DNA of 64,000 nucleotides from Primula veris (taxonomy: Eukaryota; Streptophyta; Magnoliopsida; Ericales; Primulaceae), in the NCBI GenBank assembly GCA_963682055.1, contig OY821744.1, forward strand, positions 9,836,835-9,900,834. Reading direction: 5' to 3'. The translations under genes and the position numbers were made by a program. Of this stretch, positions 1 through 10,956 are shown piece after piece (positions within the stretch are counted from its first letter, which is position 1; each line of letters starts with the position of its first letter). Below the pieces are notes generated by a model. The model saw nothing but the letters and a program-made list of their open reading frames with translations, ran no database searches and was not told the origin of the DNA.

Positions 1-351
1 TAGATATAGTGTTATATTAGTATTAGTAAACAAATATTTTCACAATCTTGAAACCAGGACATAATACTAGCATACATCTCGAATATTTAAAATTGATGAG
101 TTGGACCAATAGTATTCTTCGTACAGAGAAGGGAACACAAATAGGAATAGAGGATCCGGACTCATGAAGGCGACGAAGGGAAATCCGTGGGAAGACAAAT
201 GCATCACTGCACTATGTGCAAGGCTGTTGGTTGATATTTTTTTTAGACAAAATTAAATAATAAGAGATGTTAATACGACCATCCATTTTGAAAGCAACTC
301 TTTCATTAAGAAATTTAGCAACCCTAACCTGGATATGTAACAATCAGGTAA
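1..351. repeat. Intergenic DNA; 163-351 is the left arm of a duplicated block
   Basis: From about 163 the sequence matches 40131-40340 in the same orientation (shared stretches such as gaagacaaatgc / gaagacaaatac, then ctaacctggatatgtaa). The match stops at about 351, where a foldback element starts, and resumes at about 1238. I see no gene in 1-162. Confidence 0.6.
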
Positions 352-1237
352 GGGTTAATTAAGATTTAGTGACCTGTGTTTTGACCAATTTTAGGATTGG
401 TGACCTAACATTTTACAATCCCGTTTTAGTGACCTAAATTTATAGTTTGACTTGTTTTAGTGACCCGCCGTTATATTTTTTAGATGAAAATCGTTTTAAA
501 GTATCAATTTAGCCCGTATAGTTTAAAAGTTAACGATAAACGCTTAAAAATAATAAATATTACACACTTATATAAGCTTACTTAAATTACATACTTATAT
601 AAAGCTCACTTAAATTACACACTTATATAAAATATGCGTTTAAATGAGTTACACAATTAGTAAATAAAATACATATAAGTATCGAAATAAATATATATTT
701 ATAAAGTCATTGAATTGAAAGTATACTAACTAACAACTCAATTTCAATGTAAGGGTTAGAATCGAATTAGACTCTTATTTTATTTTAGCATAAGACTCGT
801 CATTCAAAAAATTTATTAGTCTTTAAAAAGTTTAATAATGAACTTACGTAATATGAAGGAAAAAAAAATGATTTAGCTTATATTAATTAATTTATAGCAT
901 GTTATTTGATAGTTTTATATCATTTTTAAATTTGCATTAACAAAAATTATTTTTTTTTCAATTTACATAAAGATGTAATTTGCATTTGATAGTTTTATAA
1001 GATTTCATATAAGTGTTTTTATATGTGTGTAATTTTTGTAAATTTTAAGCATTTATCGTAAATTTTTAAACTGTACGGACTAAATTGAAACTTTAAAACG
1101 GTTTTCATCCAAAAAATGTCGGCGGGTCACTAAAACAACTCAAACTATAAACTTAGGTCACTAAAACGAGATTGTAAAAGGTTAGGTCACCAATTCTTAA
1201 ATTGACCAAAACACAGGTCATCAAATCATAATTAACC
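352..1237. mobile_element. Foldback (Mutator-like) MITE, about 886 bp
   Basis: The ends are long inverted repeats: the left end reads ggttaattaagatttagtga and continues with gacctgtgttttgacca, and the right end is the reverse complement (tggtcaaaacacaggtca... attaacc). Subterminal parts (gtgacct...cgttttagtgacct) are also inverted. Flanks share atcagg (344-349 and 1239-1244), a probable target duplication. The homologous block at 40.1 kb lacks it, so the insertion is later than the duplication or specific to this copy. No coding capacity. The Mutator-like label rests on long TIRs and a TSD near 9 bp, which is inference. Confidence 0.7.
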
Positions 1238-1720
1238 TATCAGGAGTAATGTTCCATAAAGTTTCAATTATCATTGGAAAAATGTTAAAAGAGTTTCCAT
1301 GATAACACAACAGCAGCTTAACATTGTTTTGAATCAAACAGATCAAGACACTGAATGACAATTCCTTATTTGTTCAAAGATTAGAAAATTCAAGCGATAA
1401 CTAAATTGGGAAATTTACATACATCTGATCCGGTTCATTTTATTATCTCTGTATCTTCTGATCATTCTCAAGGTGCTGAACTAGATTCCTGATTTAGCAT
1501 TGCAATTCTTTTTTTCTTTTTTTCCTCTGAACTTTCCAGCAATCCTTTATTGTTGCTCATACTCTTCTTTACCGTACCTTTAGCCTATTTTCCTTTTGAA
1601 GCTTATTCAACCGTTCTTATGCCTTCGATTCCCATTTCCGTATCCTTTCATCACCAGTAACTCTATATTGTTTAGAGAATCTTCTGGGTCATCCCAACGA
1701 GTCTTTCAAAACCACTCATC
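1238..1720. repeat. Right arm of duplicated block (matches 40341-40800)
   Basis: Runs such as gtttcaattatcattgga, gtttccatgataacacaac and gcgataactaaattggga are shared with 40358-40530 in the same order and orientation. The content is non-coding as far as I can see: only short ORFs, not conserved between the two copies. Confidence 0.65.
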
Positions 1721-2718
1721 GAAAATACCTATAGAGATGAGTTTTGATCTGTGGCCCTCTTTAGGTTGTGGTGTTGCTACTTTTATAAATGAAGGAATTG
1801 TGCTCGGATCAAAGTAGACTATATACTTCGAGGGAAAGATCGAATCAGGAAAAGTAGACGAATCACATATGCTAATCCAATATATATATCCATTGAAAAA
1901 TGGACCCGGATACACTCATACACGTCCTAGATAAGCGTTTTTTTATTGCTATCCAACTTCTATCCCTCCGAGTGGCAACACTAGAAATCTTGAGTGCTTG
2001 AGCAAGTTTATATATAACCATCTAGGTCGCACTACCAACAAGGCAACAAGACATTGTACTCAGCATTGACAGAGCAAAAACATAGGTCAAACACAAAATG
2101 GCATTCCTTTTTTCAATAAGGAAAGCCGGAAGCCCTGAATTATAAGCACCATTTTCAAGAATATAGTCAACGGGTTCCACAAGAATTAATCACTATTGAT
2201 TTGAAAAGGTAACGGACCGTAAAAAGAAGAATGAATTTCAACATTGTTACTGTACCTTCTATTGGGCTACACACAGGTTCTACATGAGCTTTGTTGTTGA
2301 GTGAATGGAACAAGATAAATTTCTATTGGGCTACACACAGGTACTAGAAAAAAATAAAATCTTAGGGGTGCTTGTCACAGGGACAAAGTTCGAGATCCAT
2401 CTATCGCAATTGCTTGGAAACAAACTTTAAATGGGTATGATTTTTGAAGATGTTTTATTTTCTATTAATTGTTATCGTCTTCATAACTCTATGTTCTACC
2501 AGGATCTTGTACAATGTTGATTCTTCTATTTTATATTGTCAATTTTAAGTTGAAAGTACTAGAAAGTTGGGCATTTCAAAGACAACTAGTGAAAAAACTA
2601 AACAACAGAAAACGTGGTATGATGCAAGGATGAAGACAAACCAATAACCACTACAAGAAAAAAAATGTCATAAAAACAAAAATATCATATTCCTTGTCAT
2701 GCCAAGATGTATGAGATG
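1721..2718. other. 3' flank of helicase pseudogene A, no gene seen
   Basis: AT-rich DNA downstream of locus A. A single CACTA-like end (cactacaagaaaa) lies at about 2651, but I find no partner end. No ORF here resembles a known protein. Confidence 0.5.
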
Positions 2719-2865
2719 TTAAACCGACTTCTCACAAATTAAGCATGCCAAAGGGTAGCCAGAAAGCTGGATTGGTAAAACTAACTCTTCAGACAATAAT
2801 CTCGTCAAGTCCTCTGAAATCTCAAGTGCTTCCCTTTTCTTGGTTTTGAATGCGGAACATGACTT
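2719..2865 (-). pseudogene. Possible exon 9 of locus A
   Basis: After an acceptor at tttttcag there is an open 48-codon frame beginning KSCSAFKTKKREALEISEDL and ending CEKSV-stop. Locus B has the homologous acceptor and start (KSCSAFAIAKTKK) at 34425. Conservation of an open frame in the same register in both paralogues suggests real coding sequence, but I cannot place a donor that joins exon 8 in this phase. Confidence 0.4.
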
Positions 2866-3022
2866 CTGAAAAATGATTCACAAAAACGAAAACGTTGAGT
2901 ACAAATTTAACTATCCTGTCAATTAATGGAGAAAGAAACTGCTTTCTTTTTTGATTCAGAACAGTAACTCGAAAATGCGAGTATTAAATTTGAAATTTGG
3001 AAGAGTAGAGATAATTGATCAC

Positions 3023-3120
3023 CTTGTTTCTAAAGAAACTTCAGGTAATCAGCGTCATCCTTAAAAGTTTCCCTTGCCCCAATTTTATTAACTGGCCATG
3101 TCTCTGGAACCACTAAACTC
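3023..3120 (-). pseudogene. Locus A exon 8
   Basis: Follows acceptor tatctgcag. It reads SLVVPETWPVNKIGARETFKDD..., aligned with SIAVPVTWPAKASGGREAFKDD of locus B. TAG replaces the codon that gives Glu in B (FLEN), truncating the C-terminus. The likely donor is aag|gtgatc. Confidence 0.75.
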
Positions 3121-3199
3121 CTGCAGATAATAAATTGTAAAAAACATAAGGAAAAAAGTAGCTTTAACAAACTCAACTAAATTAAAAGACAAGCCAAAC

Positions 3200-4077
3200 C
3201 CTTGGAGTTTCTTGTACTTGCACCGGTCCAGGCTCTCCACTGAATAGGTCGTAAACACTTTGTTTAGGCATTTTGTCATGTGCGGAATCTTAGTCAAAGG
3301 CAGCACATCCCACACTTTTATGATTTGGAACTGTTCTGAATTTTCCCTGGCTGTCTACACTCCATGCTATATGTAATGACCCATTTATCTTATCTGATTT
3401 GCTTTGTGCCTATAGAAACCAATTCTGGTGCTAATTTGCTAACAAATCTAGGCTGTTTGCTTGGTTTGAAAATCTCTAGCAACATCACTGATTTCCCACC
3501 AAGACTGAAAAGTATCATAGATCTGGAAAAGAAAGAGTTACCATATTTACGGTTTCGTCATGAGGAGGAGTAGAAGCTGTGAGATGGAGGAAGAAAGAGG
3601 AGGCTCTCTCTCTCTATATATCTATTGGTCTGAAATCGAAGAGTCTGGTCCAAGCGAAAAGTTGGAGTTGATAAGATGGTTTTATTACATCTTTAGTCCC
3701 CAGAGTTCCAAGAAGATTACGAGATAATACGAGCTTTCGGTTTTGTTTATTTAAAGTTTTAATTTATTTTTCTAAGCCTCTGTATTTCCTTTCACTGCAC
3801 AATTGATACTCTGTTTTATTGTTGTGGCCCCACTTTTTATTCTTATCAATAAATAAAAAAGTGAGTTTTTCCCACCATTAATTTAAAAAAAATAATGACC
3901 CATTTATCTTGTACAATCCATTAGTTCCAAACAAGTACCTGTCATCTCTAGAGTTGTATCCTTTCCTTTTCTTCACCAATCATTAGAAAGCTTTTCTAGG
4001 AGAAAGAAAACTTCCTTACGAGTCTCTTTGCTCTTTATTCCAGCCATGGACTCCTTAAATTCGTCACCGAAGAGAAC
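3200..4077 (-). pseudogene. Locus A exon 7, split by a retroposed insert
   Basis: The 5' half (4077-3893) aligns with DEFKESMAGIKSKETRKEVFFLLEKLS and the 3' half (3373-3200) with VWDVLPLTKIPHMTKCLNKVFTTYSVESLDRCKYKK. Between them lies the 501-bp insert at 3392-3892. Without it the exon is 359 nt, against 362 in B. A TGA after the NDW codons and a 1-nt deletion near LELMD are additional lesions. Confidence 0.85.
3392..3892 (+). mobile_element. Retroposed 501-bp insert with poly(A) and 18-bp TSD
   Basis: Flanked by a perfect 18-bp duplication taatgacccatttatctt (3374-3391 and 3893-3910) and ending in an A-rich tail (atttaaaaaaaa). This is the signature of LINE-driven, target-primed insertion: a LINE, a SINE or a processed transcript. 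Its start holds a 55-60-codon open frame (to about 3573) ending in LPYLRFRHEEE-stop, followed by a UTR-like stretch with a CT microsatellite and aataaataaa near the tail. I do not recognise the source. Confidence 0.8.
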
Positions 4078-4306
4078 CTATCAAAAATTACAAGTTGAAA
4101 AATCCTGATTCCTGATCTTTACTTCTAATTAAGCCTTAACTTGTAAGAAAGAGTAAAAGGTAAAAAGTCTAGGCTTACTAACGCAAGACATTAAGTAGTG
4201 TTCTCGATGTTCAATAATCAATGTTTCATGCCCAAAGTAATGTTCGACCATGTATGTATATGTGCTCTGATAATTAGTAAATATATATTGGAAATGTACT
4301 TCATAC

Positions 4307-4500
4307 CTTCCATGTTGTTTTACTAAACAATAGTGAATCTGGTTGGAGCAATACACCGATTTGGTTAAGTTCAATCAAAGCCCCTGCAGTGGCTCGAGCT
4401 AAGTTCTTCTCCTCATTGGCATTAAAGAAACAACCACATCGTTCAGCATCTATGACCAACTCCTTCCAAACAGAACCGCTATTGTCCAATGTTGCGCCCT
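4307..4500 (-). pseudogene. Locus A exon 6 (5' end deleted)
   Basis: Aligns with exon 6 of locus B from the GATL codons on ([52 protein letters not shown]) and ends at donor GAAG|GTATGA. The start, encoding HCLWILGNG in B, is replaced by unrelated sequence, so the acceptor side is lost or uncertain. Confidence 0.75.
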
Positions 4501-4734
4501 TCCAAAAAAATGTACTTAGTGGTTAAATATACAAAAGTAAGAAATATAATTTGAAAAGACTACATGTGGGATAATTGAAGGAAAAGTGGTGCTTTTAACA
4601 TTAGAAGCCCTCGCAATTCTTATAAGTTTTCTTTTTAGTTTTTCAAATTGTAATTTGTTTTTTCATCTTGCTGAACCTTTTCTTTTCGCAACAATTTAGT
4701 ATCACTTACTTGGGTGATGCTTTTTGTGGGGGTT

Positions 4735-4815
4735 TTTCCCGTATTTTTATTTTTCTCAATTATTAATAAATAAAAATGTGGGTTTTCCCCACCAATTATA
4801 TATAATAAAAAAAAT
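4735..4815 (+). repeat. Tail-like repeat similar to the 3' end of the 3392-3892 insert
   Basis: The stretch ttaataaataaaaatgtggg followed by ttttccccacca and an A-rich end closely resembles 3845-3892 (caataaataaaaaagtgag, ttttcccacca, A-rich end). It probably marks a second insertion of the same retroposon family in intron 5 of locus A. Confidence 0.45.
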
Positions 4816-4830
4816 TGAAAAAATGGATAC

Positions 4831-5089
4831 CTTGCTCTAGTGAGAGCCACATTTGTTCTTTGACGGTTCGACAGACCCACAGAGCCACTCGCATTACATC
4901 TTACGGTGGATATAATAATGACATCTTCCTCACCACCTTGGAACTCATCAACCGATCGAACGGTCACAGAAAAGTTGCTGTTAGCATCTGAGCTGTATTT
5001 CTTTTAAAGTTTTTCTTGCATTGCAAATACTTGGGCCTTATATGGTGATATGCAACCGACCCTTAGTCTTCTTTTCGAAGTCACCGACT
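4831..5089 (-). pseudogene. Locus A exon 5
   Basis: Encodes motifs V and VI ([44 protein letters not shown]) after [21 protein letters not shown] follows EKL, where B reads ERK. In motif V, FQGGEED is kept. The donor is GCAAG|GTATCC. Length is 259 nt against 262 in B. Confidence 0.85.
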
Positions 5090-5653
5090 CTACAATGGGA
5101 ATAAAGCACATAATAGATAGGTCTCTTTTATCGGCACTACTAATCTAGACGCTACCTGTCGCTTAATTCTACATTTCGGATACATTTAACGAAAACCTGT
5201 TTTCCAACTCATCAGTAAATGCACACTTTATCAGGTATATATGATGATTCCGTTTCAAAGTATTATTAAGACTAAGATACTACTAATGTCAAAGACGAGA
5301 GCAAAAAAAAACTTGTAGAGATGTGCAAGAACCTAAGAAATCAAATTTCCATAACGAAAATATATTCACAAATTTCATCAGAGTGAAATCGGATCATTTC
5401 GAAACCATAACAAAATGCACACAAACTTGCTCTGTACTGTACCTGTTAAGAAATTCCATTAGGAAACTTGCTGAAATAAGTTTAACTTATTCTTTTAAAA
5501 AACTTAACAATAAAACCCTAAAAGTAAGTTACATTTGTTCATTTCTGGGACTTTCTTGGCAAGAATACTTATTCCAAAATAATCCTTAAAATACTAGTAT
5601 CAAGAGTGATCCAACCCAAAAGGGTCAAAACCTTTTTGTTAAAAGTAATGTAC

Positions 5654-5978
5654 CTTTAAAGAGGCCAGCAACAATTTCAACAACCAATGCAACTTTCACC
5701 AAGTTTTTTCGACTATGTCTGTTATCAAATTCTTCTCTTCCATGAGTTAAATTTATGAAAGAATAGGACCCATACATCCTCTCGTGAAGGAAACGTTTCT
5801 CTTAGGTTATTTCTTTCACGTTCATACCATCCGATATTTTACTGTCGTAAAATTCTCTATTTGGAAATAAGCTGATGGACGGATGCATTCTGTATTGTAT
5901 TTCCAGAAGATGCCTTTCGTGTCCTAAAAGCACCAACCTCTCAAACAAGCTTCTTCCAAATTCGACATCTACACATAT
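5654..5978 (-). pseudogene. Locus A exon 4
   Basis: Length 325 nt, identical to exon 4 of B. Reads ICVDVEFGRSLFERLVLLGHERHLLEIQYRMHPSISLFPN, so the Leu codon mutated to stop in B is intact here. A TAA appears after VKEIT, where B has a Tyr codon. Confidence 0.88.
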
Positions 5979-6828
5979 CTGCAAGTTATGAAAATTATAC
6001 AATCGCAAAAAACAAAATCACAGAAAGGGAAAAGGTCTGTTTGGTTGAATACTGATTATTTCAATATCTTTCTGGTTTCAAGAACTTGAAATGTTTCAAC
6101 TCGACTGTTCTCGTATAATAATTCTTCATCTAAGGACTTTAATTTAATTATTTTAACGTCTTATCATCTAGAAAGTAGAAACTATATCGAGAAACGATTC
6201 GAAAATCATAAAAGAGATCATCAGAACAATAAACAAAAGCAATTTATTTCACGTTTCGACTAGCTTAAGAACTAAAAACCATGAATTTTCCAAACAATAA
6301 TTAACAGTTCTCATCCAAACAAAAAAAGAAGAAACTAGAACTTTGAATATTCATATTTTATTAAGTTTTCAGGTTAATCTTTTAAAATAAGATTTTGTGA
6401 AATAACAAGCCAAGCAAACTTCTTGTAAACACTGTATTCTTACATACCAAAACGTAGTTTATTCACATGTAACCAAATTCTAAGAGTTTGACCAACTTTA
6501 AAATGCTCTCTCCCTTCCCAAAAGATAGGTCACCTCTCTGTTTTACTAAGCCTTGGCTAACTTTTAAATGCTCTCTTCATCCGTAAAAGATAGGCACTTT
6601 TCAGTTTTACTAAGCCTCAATTACAGCCCTAGTCCAACCCTCCGTGAAAAGTGATGAGTTTAATATTGTAACCAATGCTCTTTATGTAACCAACGCTCTT
6701 TAAGTGATAGTTTTATGGATGGTAAAGATGAAACATATTACTTACTAATTCAATACCATAACCTACTTGGTTGGAAAAAAAAAATACATAATTCAAATTC
6801 CTAAACAGTTTAATAACACTTTCTTAAT
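5979..6828 (-). other. Locus A intron 3, 3' part
   Basis: AT-rich intronic DNA between exon 4 and the foldback element. No ORF or repeat of note. Confidence 0.5.
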
Positions 6829-7030
6829 GGGAAAATTGCTAAAATGGTACCCAACCAATTAACTTTTAGCGATTTGGTACCCAACCTAACATTTTTCTAA
6901 TTCGGTACCCATCCTATACGTTTCGCTCTAATTTGGTACACAACCTAACATTTTTTCTAATTTGGTACCCAACCTATGCCTTAAAAACCGATGATCGAAA
7001 ACAAATTGAGTCTCTTAATTGGACTGTATA

Positions 7031-8243
7031 TGAAATTCCTATCCGCTGTTCTGGTTGCAGTTTTGCAGTTAGGTTCCAAGTGATGTTGCAACCACAGTTA
7101 GAACCAAGTGTATTAATGGACAGATCAGTTTATTTAAATGTACTTGAAGTAAATCACACGTACATTTATCAACGGAGTTCACCCAACTGGGCTACGTCTC
7201 CGGGGCACTTACCCAGATTATAATATTATAAAAAGCTTACAATATAGGATTCAAGTCTTAATGAAAAACTCTCAGACTCACTCTAGATTTTTCTGCCTAT
7301 CTCTATATTGCTCCTACTCTATAACTATCACTTATAAATCAATGGCATCCTACCATTGTTTTTCTTTTTAAAGTTCACTGTGTATTCTCTCAAGAATGGG
7401 TTTTTTATAATTTAGAACACACACTTTTTACAAGCTAAGTTATCAACTATTTATTCAAGTAAAAACAATCTTCTTGCTTGAAGATCTTTTATGATTGCTT
7501 TGATTTGTTTGATTGGCTTCGATCTTTCTTTGTATGTCCAGACTCTTTTAGCGTGGATTGACTTCAATCATCATTGGTTACTACCTGTTTAATAACAAGC
7601 TTGGAAATAGGAGTTAGTCTTTTCCTTTAACAAGGAAACATATAAGATAATATCTTTTTAGAGATAATATCTTTAAATATACATATGAAACATTAACTCC
7701 ATATTTCATTCAATCTTAAACCGAGTCATACTGAATTTGATAAGGAACAAAGATTGACAAATGTGATAAGGATATGCATAAGAATAAAGATATAAGTTTT
7801 TCTAACTAAAGGAAACATATCTTTTAAAAACTAATCTCCTTATTACTATTTAGGAAACATCTTCCTTATCACTTTTAATATTCTCAATAAACATAAACTT
7901 AACCTTTAAGAGCATATGATAATATATCCTGCATACTTTAAAACAAACAGTTAACATTAAAGAATAGTAATGCAGGTTTTAAGAATTAGACAGAATCCTG
8001 CAGAACAGCAGGTTAAAACTTAGGTTGCAACTGAGGTTGCAACATTACTTGAAACCAACAGCACTGTCTTAGCAGGTTGCAACATTACTTGAAACCAACA
8101 ACACTGTCTTAGTTGGTTGTAACTGAGGTTGCAACATTACTTGAAACCAAACACCTGTCTAAGTTCTCAACAAACAAGTAGGATTATTTAGTTCAAACCA
8201 ATAGACAACAAATAGTATTTAGACCAGAAATATGGTCCTAACA
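7031..8243 (-). repeat. SIRE 3' LTR (1213 bp)
   Basis: Bounded by TSD gtata on the left and by the PPT on the right. In the minus sense it begins TGTTAGGACCAG and ends GGAATTTCA. U3 positions about 95-235 hold a tandem array of a ~45-50-bp unit built around ggttgcaac and cttgaaaccaac. Confidence 0.92.
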
Positions 8244-8257
8244 ATCTCCCCCTTTGT
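8244..8257 (-). promoter_or_regulatory. Polypurine tract of the SIRE element
   Basis: Read on the minus strand the sequence next to the 3' LTR is caaagggggagatt, a purine-rich plus-strand primer site for reverse transcription. The same sequence abuts the LTR at 62987 in the second SIRE copy. Confidence 0.8.
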
Positions 8258-9051
8258 CATTGGTTTTGACAAATCATCTAGGTTTATATAAACACTAATC
8301 CACCTGCAAATATGTTAGCAGTATAGTCTTTTACTGTATTTCATTTATCAGTGCTTTTGTAACACCTATTTAAGCTCCCCCTACAAGTTAGAATAGCAGG
8401 TATCATATAAGCACAGAATATCCATCCATTCATCAGAGTTTCAGAACAGATTCAATTTTAAAGACATTCACAATTCAAAAGAAAAATTGCAGAAATTTTA
8501 AAGCCAAAAATACTGGCACAACATAGTCTTAACACAGCAATTGTAATTGAAATTGAAAACAGCAACATAAAGTCTTGAAATTGAAATTGAAACTGAAACT
8601 TAAAAGCATAAAAACAGAACATAAACTTTCTTCATCTCCCCCCCTATTTGTCACAATCTAGACAAACTAATTACGAGGTATGTCTGAATGAGGTGGTCTT
8701 TCCCTTAGAGGTGTGTCTCTGACAACTTATTCATCTTCTTCCTCACTACTTATTGATAAGCCATCATCACTGTGACTAGCATCACTGTCACCATCATCCT
8801 CACTAGCTGTGAGATTCAGCAGTAGCTTTTTGATTTGATAATCATCAGCATCCAGTTCAGCTCTTCTTTCTTGATTGTAAGCCAGCTTTTGTTGCAGATA
8901 TCACCTTACACCCTTCTTCTTTGAGGGAGTACTAGTTGTCTCCTTTTCCTTTCCTTTTTCTCTAGAAATGTCATTGACATGCCCTTCCTTAAGCAGTTTT
9001 ACAGAAATATACAGGACAGAGGGACAATCTGTGATTGGTTCAGTGGAGATT
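8258..9051 (-). other. SIRE 3' untranslated region
   Basis: Non-coding spacer between the env-like ORF and the 3' LTR. It is also present in the copy at 62987-63290, where it joins directly to the sequence upstream of the env-like ORF. Confidence 0.6.
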
Positions 9052-9960
9052 CTAATAGGCCAGGTAAGTTCCAAATATAGATGAGACTTGAGACAGAATC
9101 ACTCCAATGATTAAACAGGGAAAGGGTAGCAGAATGGAGGGTGAATTAGTATCACTGAAATATCTGATGAGATTGAAAACATGATTGCCAAAGTTAATTG
9201 GCAATGAAGACATGATCTTATAGAGAAAGATGGCCATTTCTTTGTTGACTTTTGAGGGTTGTTTTGTAGGAGTCCAATTAAACCTAGCTATTTTGTGTAA
9301 CACAGAAGCACACAATGTGAGAGAGGATGTCTTGATGGAAGTGCCATCAAATCTGTTATTCTTTCCAGTGAGGACAAGAGCAATGACTTCCATGTCATAA
9401 TCAACACTACTCTCAGAAGGATTAGGAGTACTTAGAAATTCATTGATTAACTTAGGAGTAAAATCTAAAGTTAGACCCCTCAAAAATATTTTTTCATATG
9501 CAGGGTTACCCTCATCAAAGACAATGCTACTTAGATTAGCATAGAATTCCTTAACAACAGCAGGATAAAAGGAATTAGCATAGCAAATAGTTCTCTCTAA
9601 ACCAACATCAGACAACAATTTTTCAACATGCACCTGTATGTGTGGATAACTGACTAAATTAAGCCTCCTTTCACAGTGAATTTCCCTACTAGCAAAGGAC
9701 CTGAACCTCCTAAACATTTTCCTACTCCAGAACCTAGGATCAACCTCATTAAACTTGGAAACATAAGAAAAACCAACAGAAATAGGATCCTCCTCTAAGT
9801 TTCTCCTAGCACGTTTCTTAGTTCTCTGTTTCTTAGATGAGGAAGACTCACTTATCTTGTCTTTTGAGCCTGGACTGGTTGTAGATTTATTCAAGAAATC
9901 CCTAAGAGTACAGTCATCATCAATGTTGAGATTTGGGTTATTAGGAGAGTTGGAAGACAT
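9052..9960 (-). CDS. Env-like / plant transposon protein ORF of SIRE
   Basis: An uninterrupted 302-residue ORF downstream of pol, in the place where SIRE-type copia elements carry a so-called envelope-like gene. It has a Ser- and Lys/Arg-rich N-terminus (about residues 25-56), then a globular part with FYANLSS, RGLTLDFTPKLINEFL and TSSLTLCASVLHKIARFNW, resembling the putative plant transposon protein domain common in SIRE ORFs and in some plant repeats. The C-terminus is moderately hydrophobic (LLPFPCLIIGVILSQVSS), though I cannot confirm a membrane anchor. Its function is unknown. The open frame contrasts with the five stops in gag-pol. Subgenomic expression would need splicing or an internal start, which I cannot see. 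The ORF is deleted from the second SIRE copy. Confidence 0.75.
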   Translation of the reverse strand: MSSNSPNNPNLNIDDDCTLRDFLNKSTTSPGSKDKISESSSSKKQRTKKRARRNLEEDPISVGFSYVSKFNEVDPRFWSRKMFRRFRSFASREIHCERRLNLVSYPHIQVHVEKLLSDVGLERTICYANSFYPAVVKEFYANLSSIVFDEGNPAYEKIFLRGLTLDFTPKLINEFLSTPNPSESSVDYDMEVIALVLTGKNNRFDGTSIKTSSLTLCASVLHKIARFNWTPTKQPSKVNKEMAIFLYKIMSSLPINFGNHVFNLIRYFSDTNSPSILLPFPCLIIGVILSQVSSIFGTYLAY

Positions 9961-10956
9961 GGTTTCAACTAAGGTTGCAACCGGACTTGGAACTTCGCAG
10001 TGGGTTTTACAGAGAACTTAGGGTTTTTGTTTAATAGAAAGAGAGAGATAATAATTCTGATAATTGTGATTGATTTGGTATAGCAAAAGAGATTAGTATA
10101 AATAGCAATAAAGCCCAAATCTTTTTGTAACTGGAAAAAGATACACTCAAATCAATTTTAAAACAGATTCTGCTTAAAATATGGCAATTTCTTAGCAATA
10201 GAAATTTAAAAATCAAATCACAATAAAATCACGAAGAAAACAGTTTTCATTAAGATAAATCCAGCAAATAATAAAGATAAACATTCCTTGTAAACAGATT
10301 TACCCAAAATTTGAATTCTAAGTAGTTGAAGATTGTAAGGAAATTTTGACTTGATTCAAGAGAAGATAGCAATAAAGCAAGATATTTAAACAATTGAAAA
10401 ACAGGAATCTAGCAATTTACTCAAGAAGATAACTTTATCATTGGATAACTTTAATAGAAATTAGATTTTAAGAACTTAAATTGAGCAAATTCGTTTTCAT
10501 CTCAACACAAAAACTAGTTTGATGGTCTCAGTAAGGAAAGAGTATAAGTGATGTCAAAAATAACAAGACTTTGTCTTGGTTTTTTTTTGTTTTTTTTTTA
10601 GTAGTTCACTATCATGTGAATTAAAGATGGTATAACACCCTTTGGACAATCACTGAATTTTTCAGTATTATGTGAATGTGATTTCAACTGATGTTGCAAC
10701 TGAGCTTGCAACCAGTATTGTGAGCATGAGGTTTCAACTGGTGTTGTAACTGAACTTGCAACCACTATTTAAAAAGTGCACTTTGTGCTTGCAACTCTAT
10801 TACCGTATAGGTTTTAAGACAAGTTACCTCACATCTATTTTTGAGACACCAAAAAGCGGCTTTTTCAAGATAAAAACTTCAAAGCTCAATCAAGACTTAC
10901 CTCTAGAACTAAAAAGTATTAAAAGTACTCAAAATAGACATACATAGCAAGAGTAT

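Noticed and set aside
2640..2670. CACTA-like end cactacaagaaaa
   Set aside because: No inverted partner or 3-bp duplication found nearby, so I did not call an element.
6933..7223. 96-codon plus-strand ORF
   Set aside because: It spans the MITE-to-LTR insertion junction; a chance frame.
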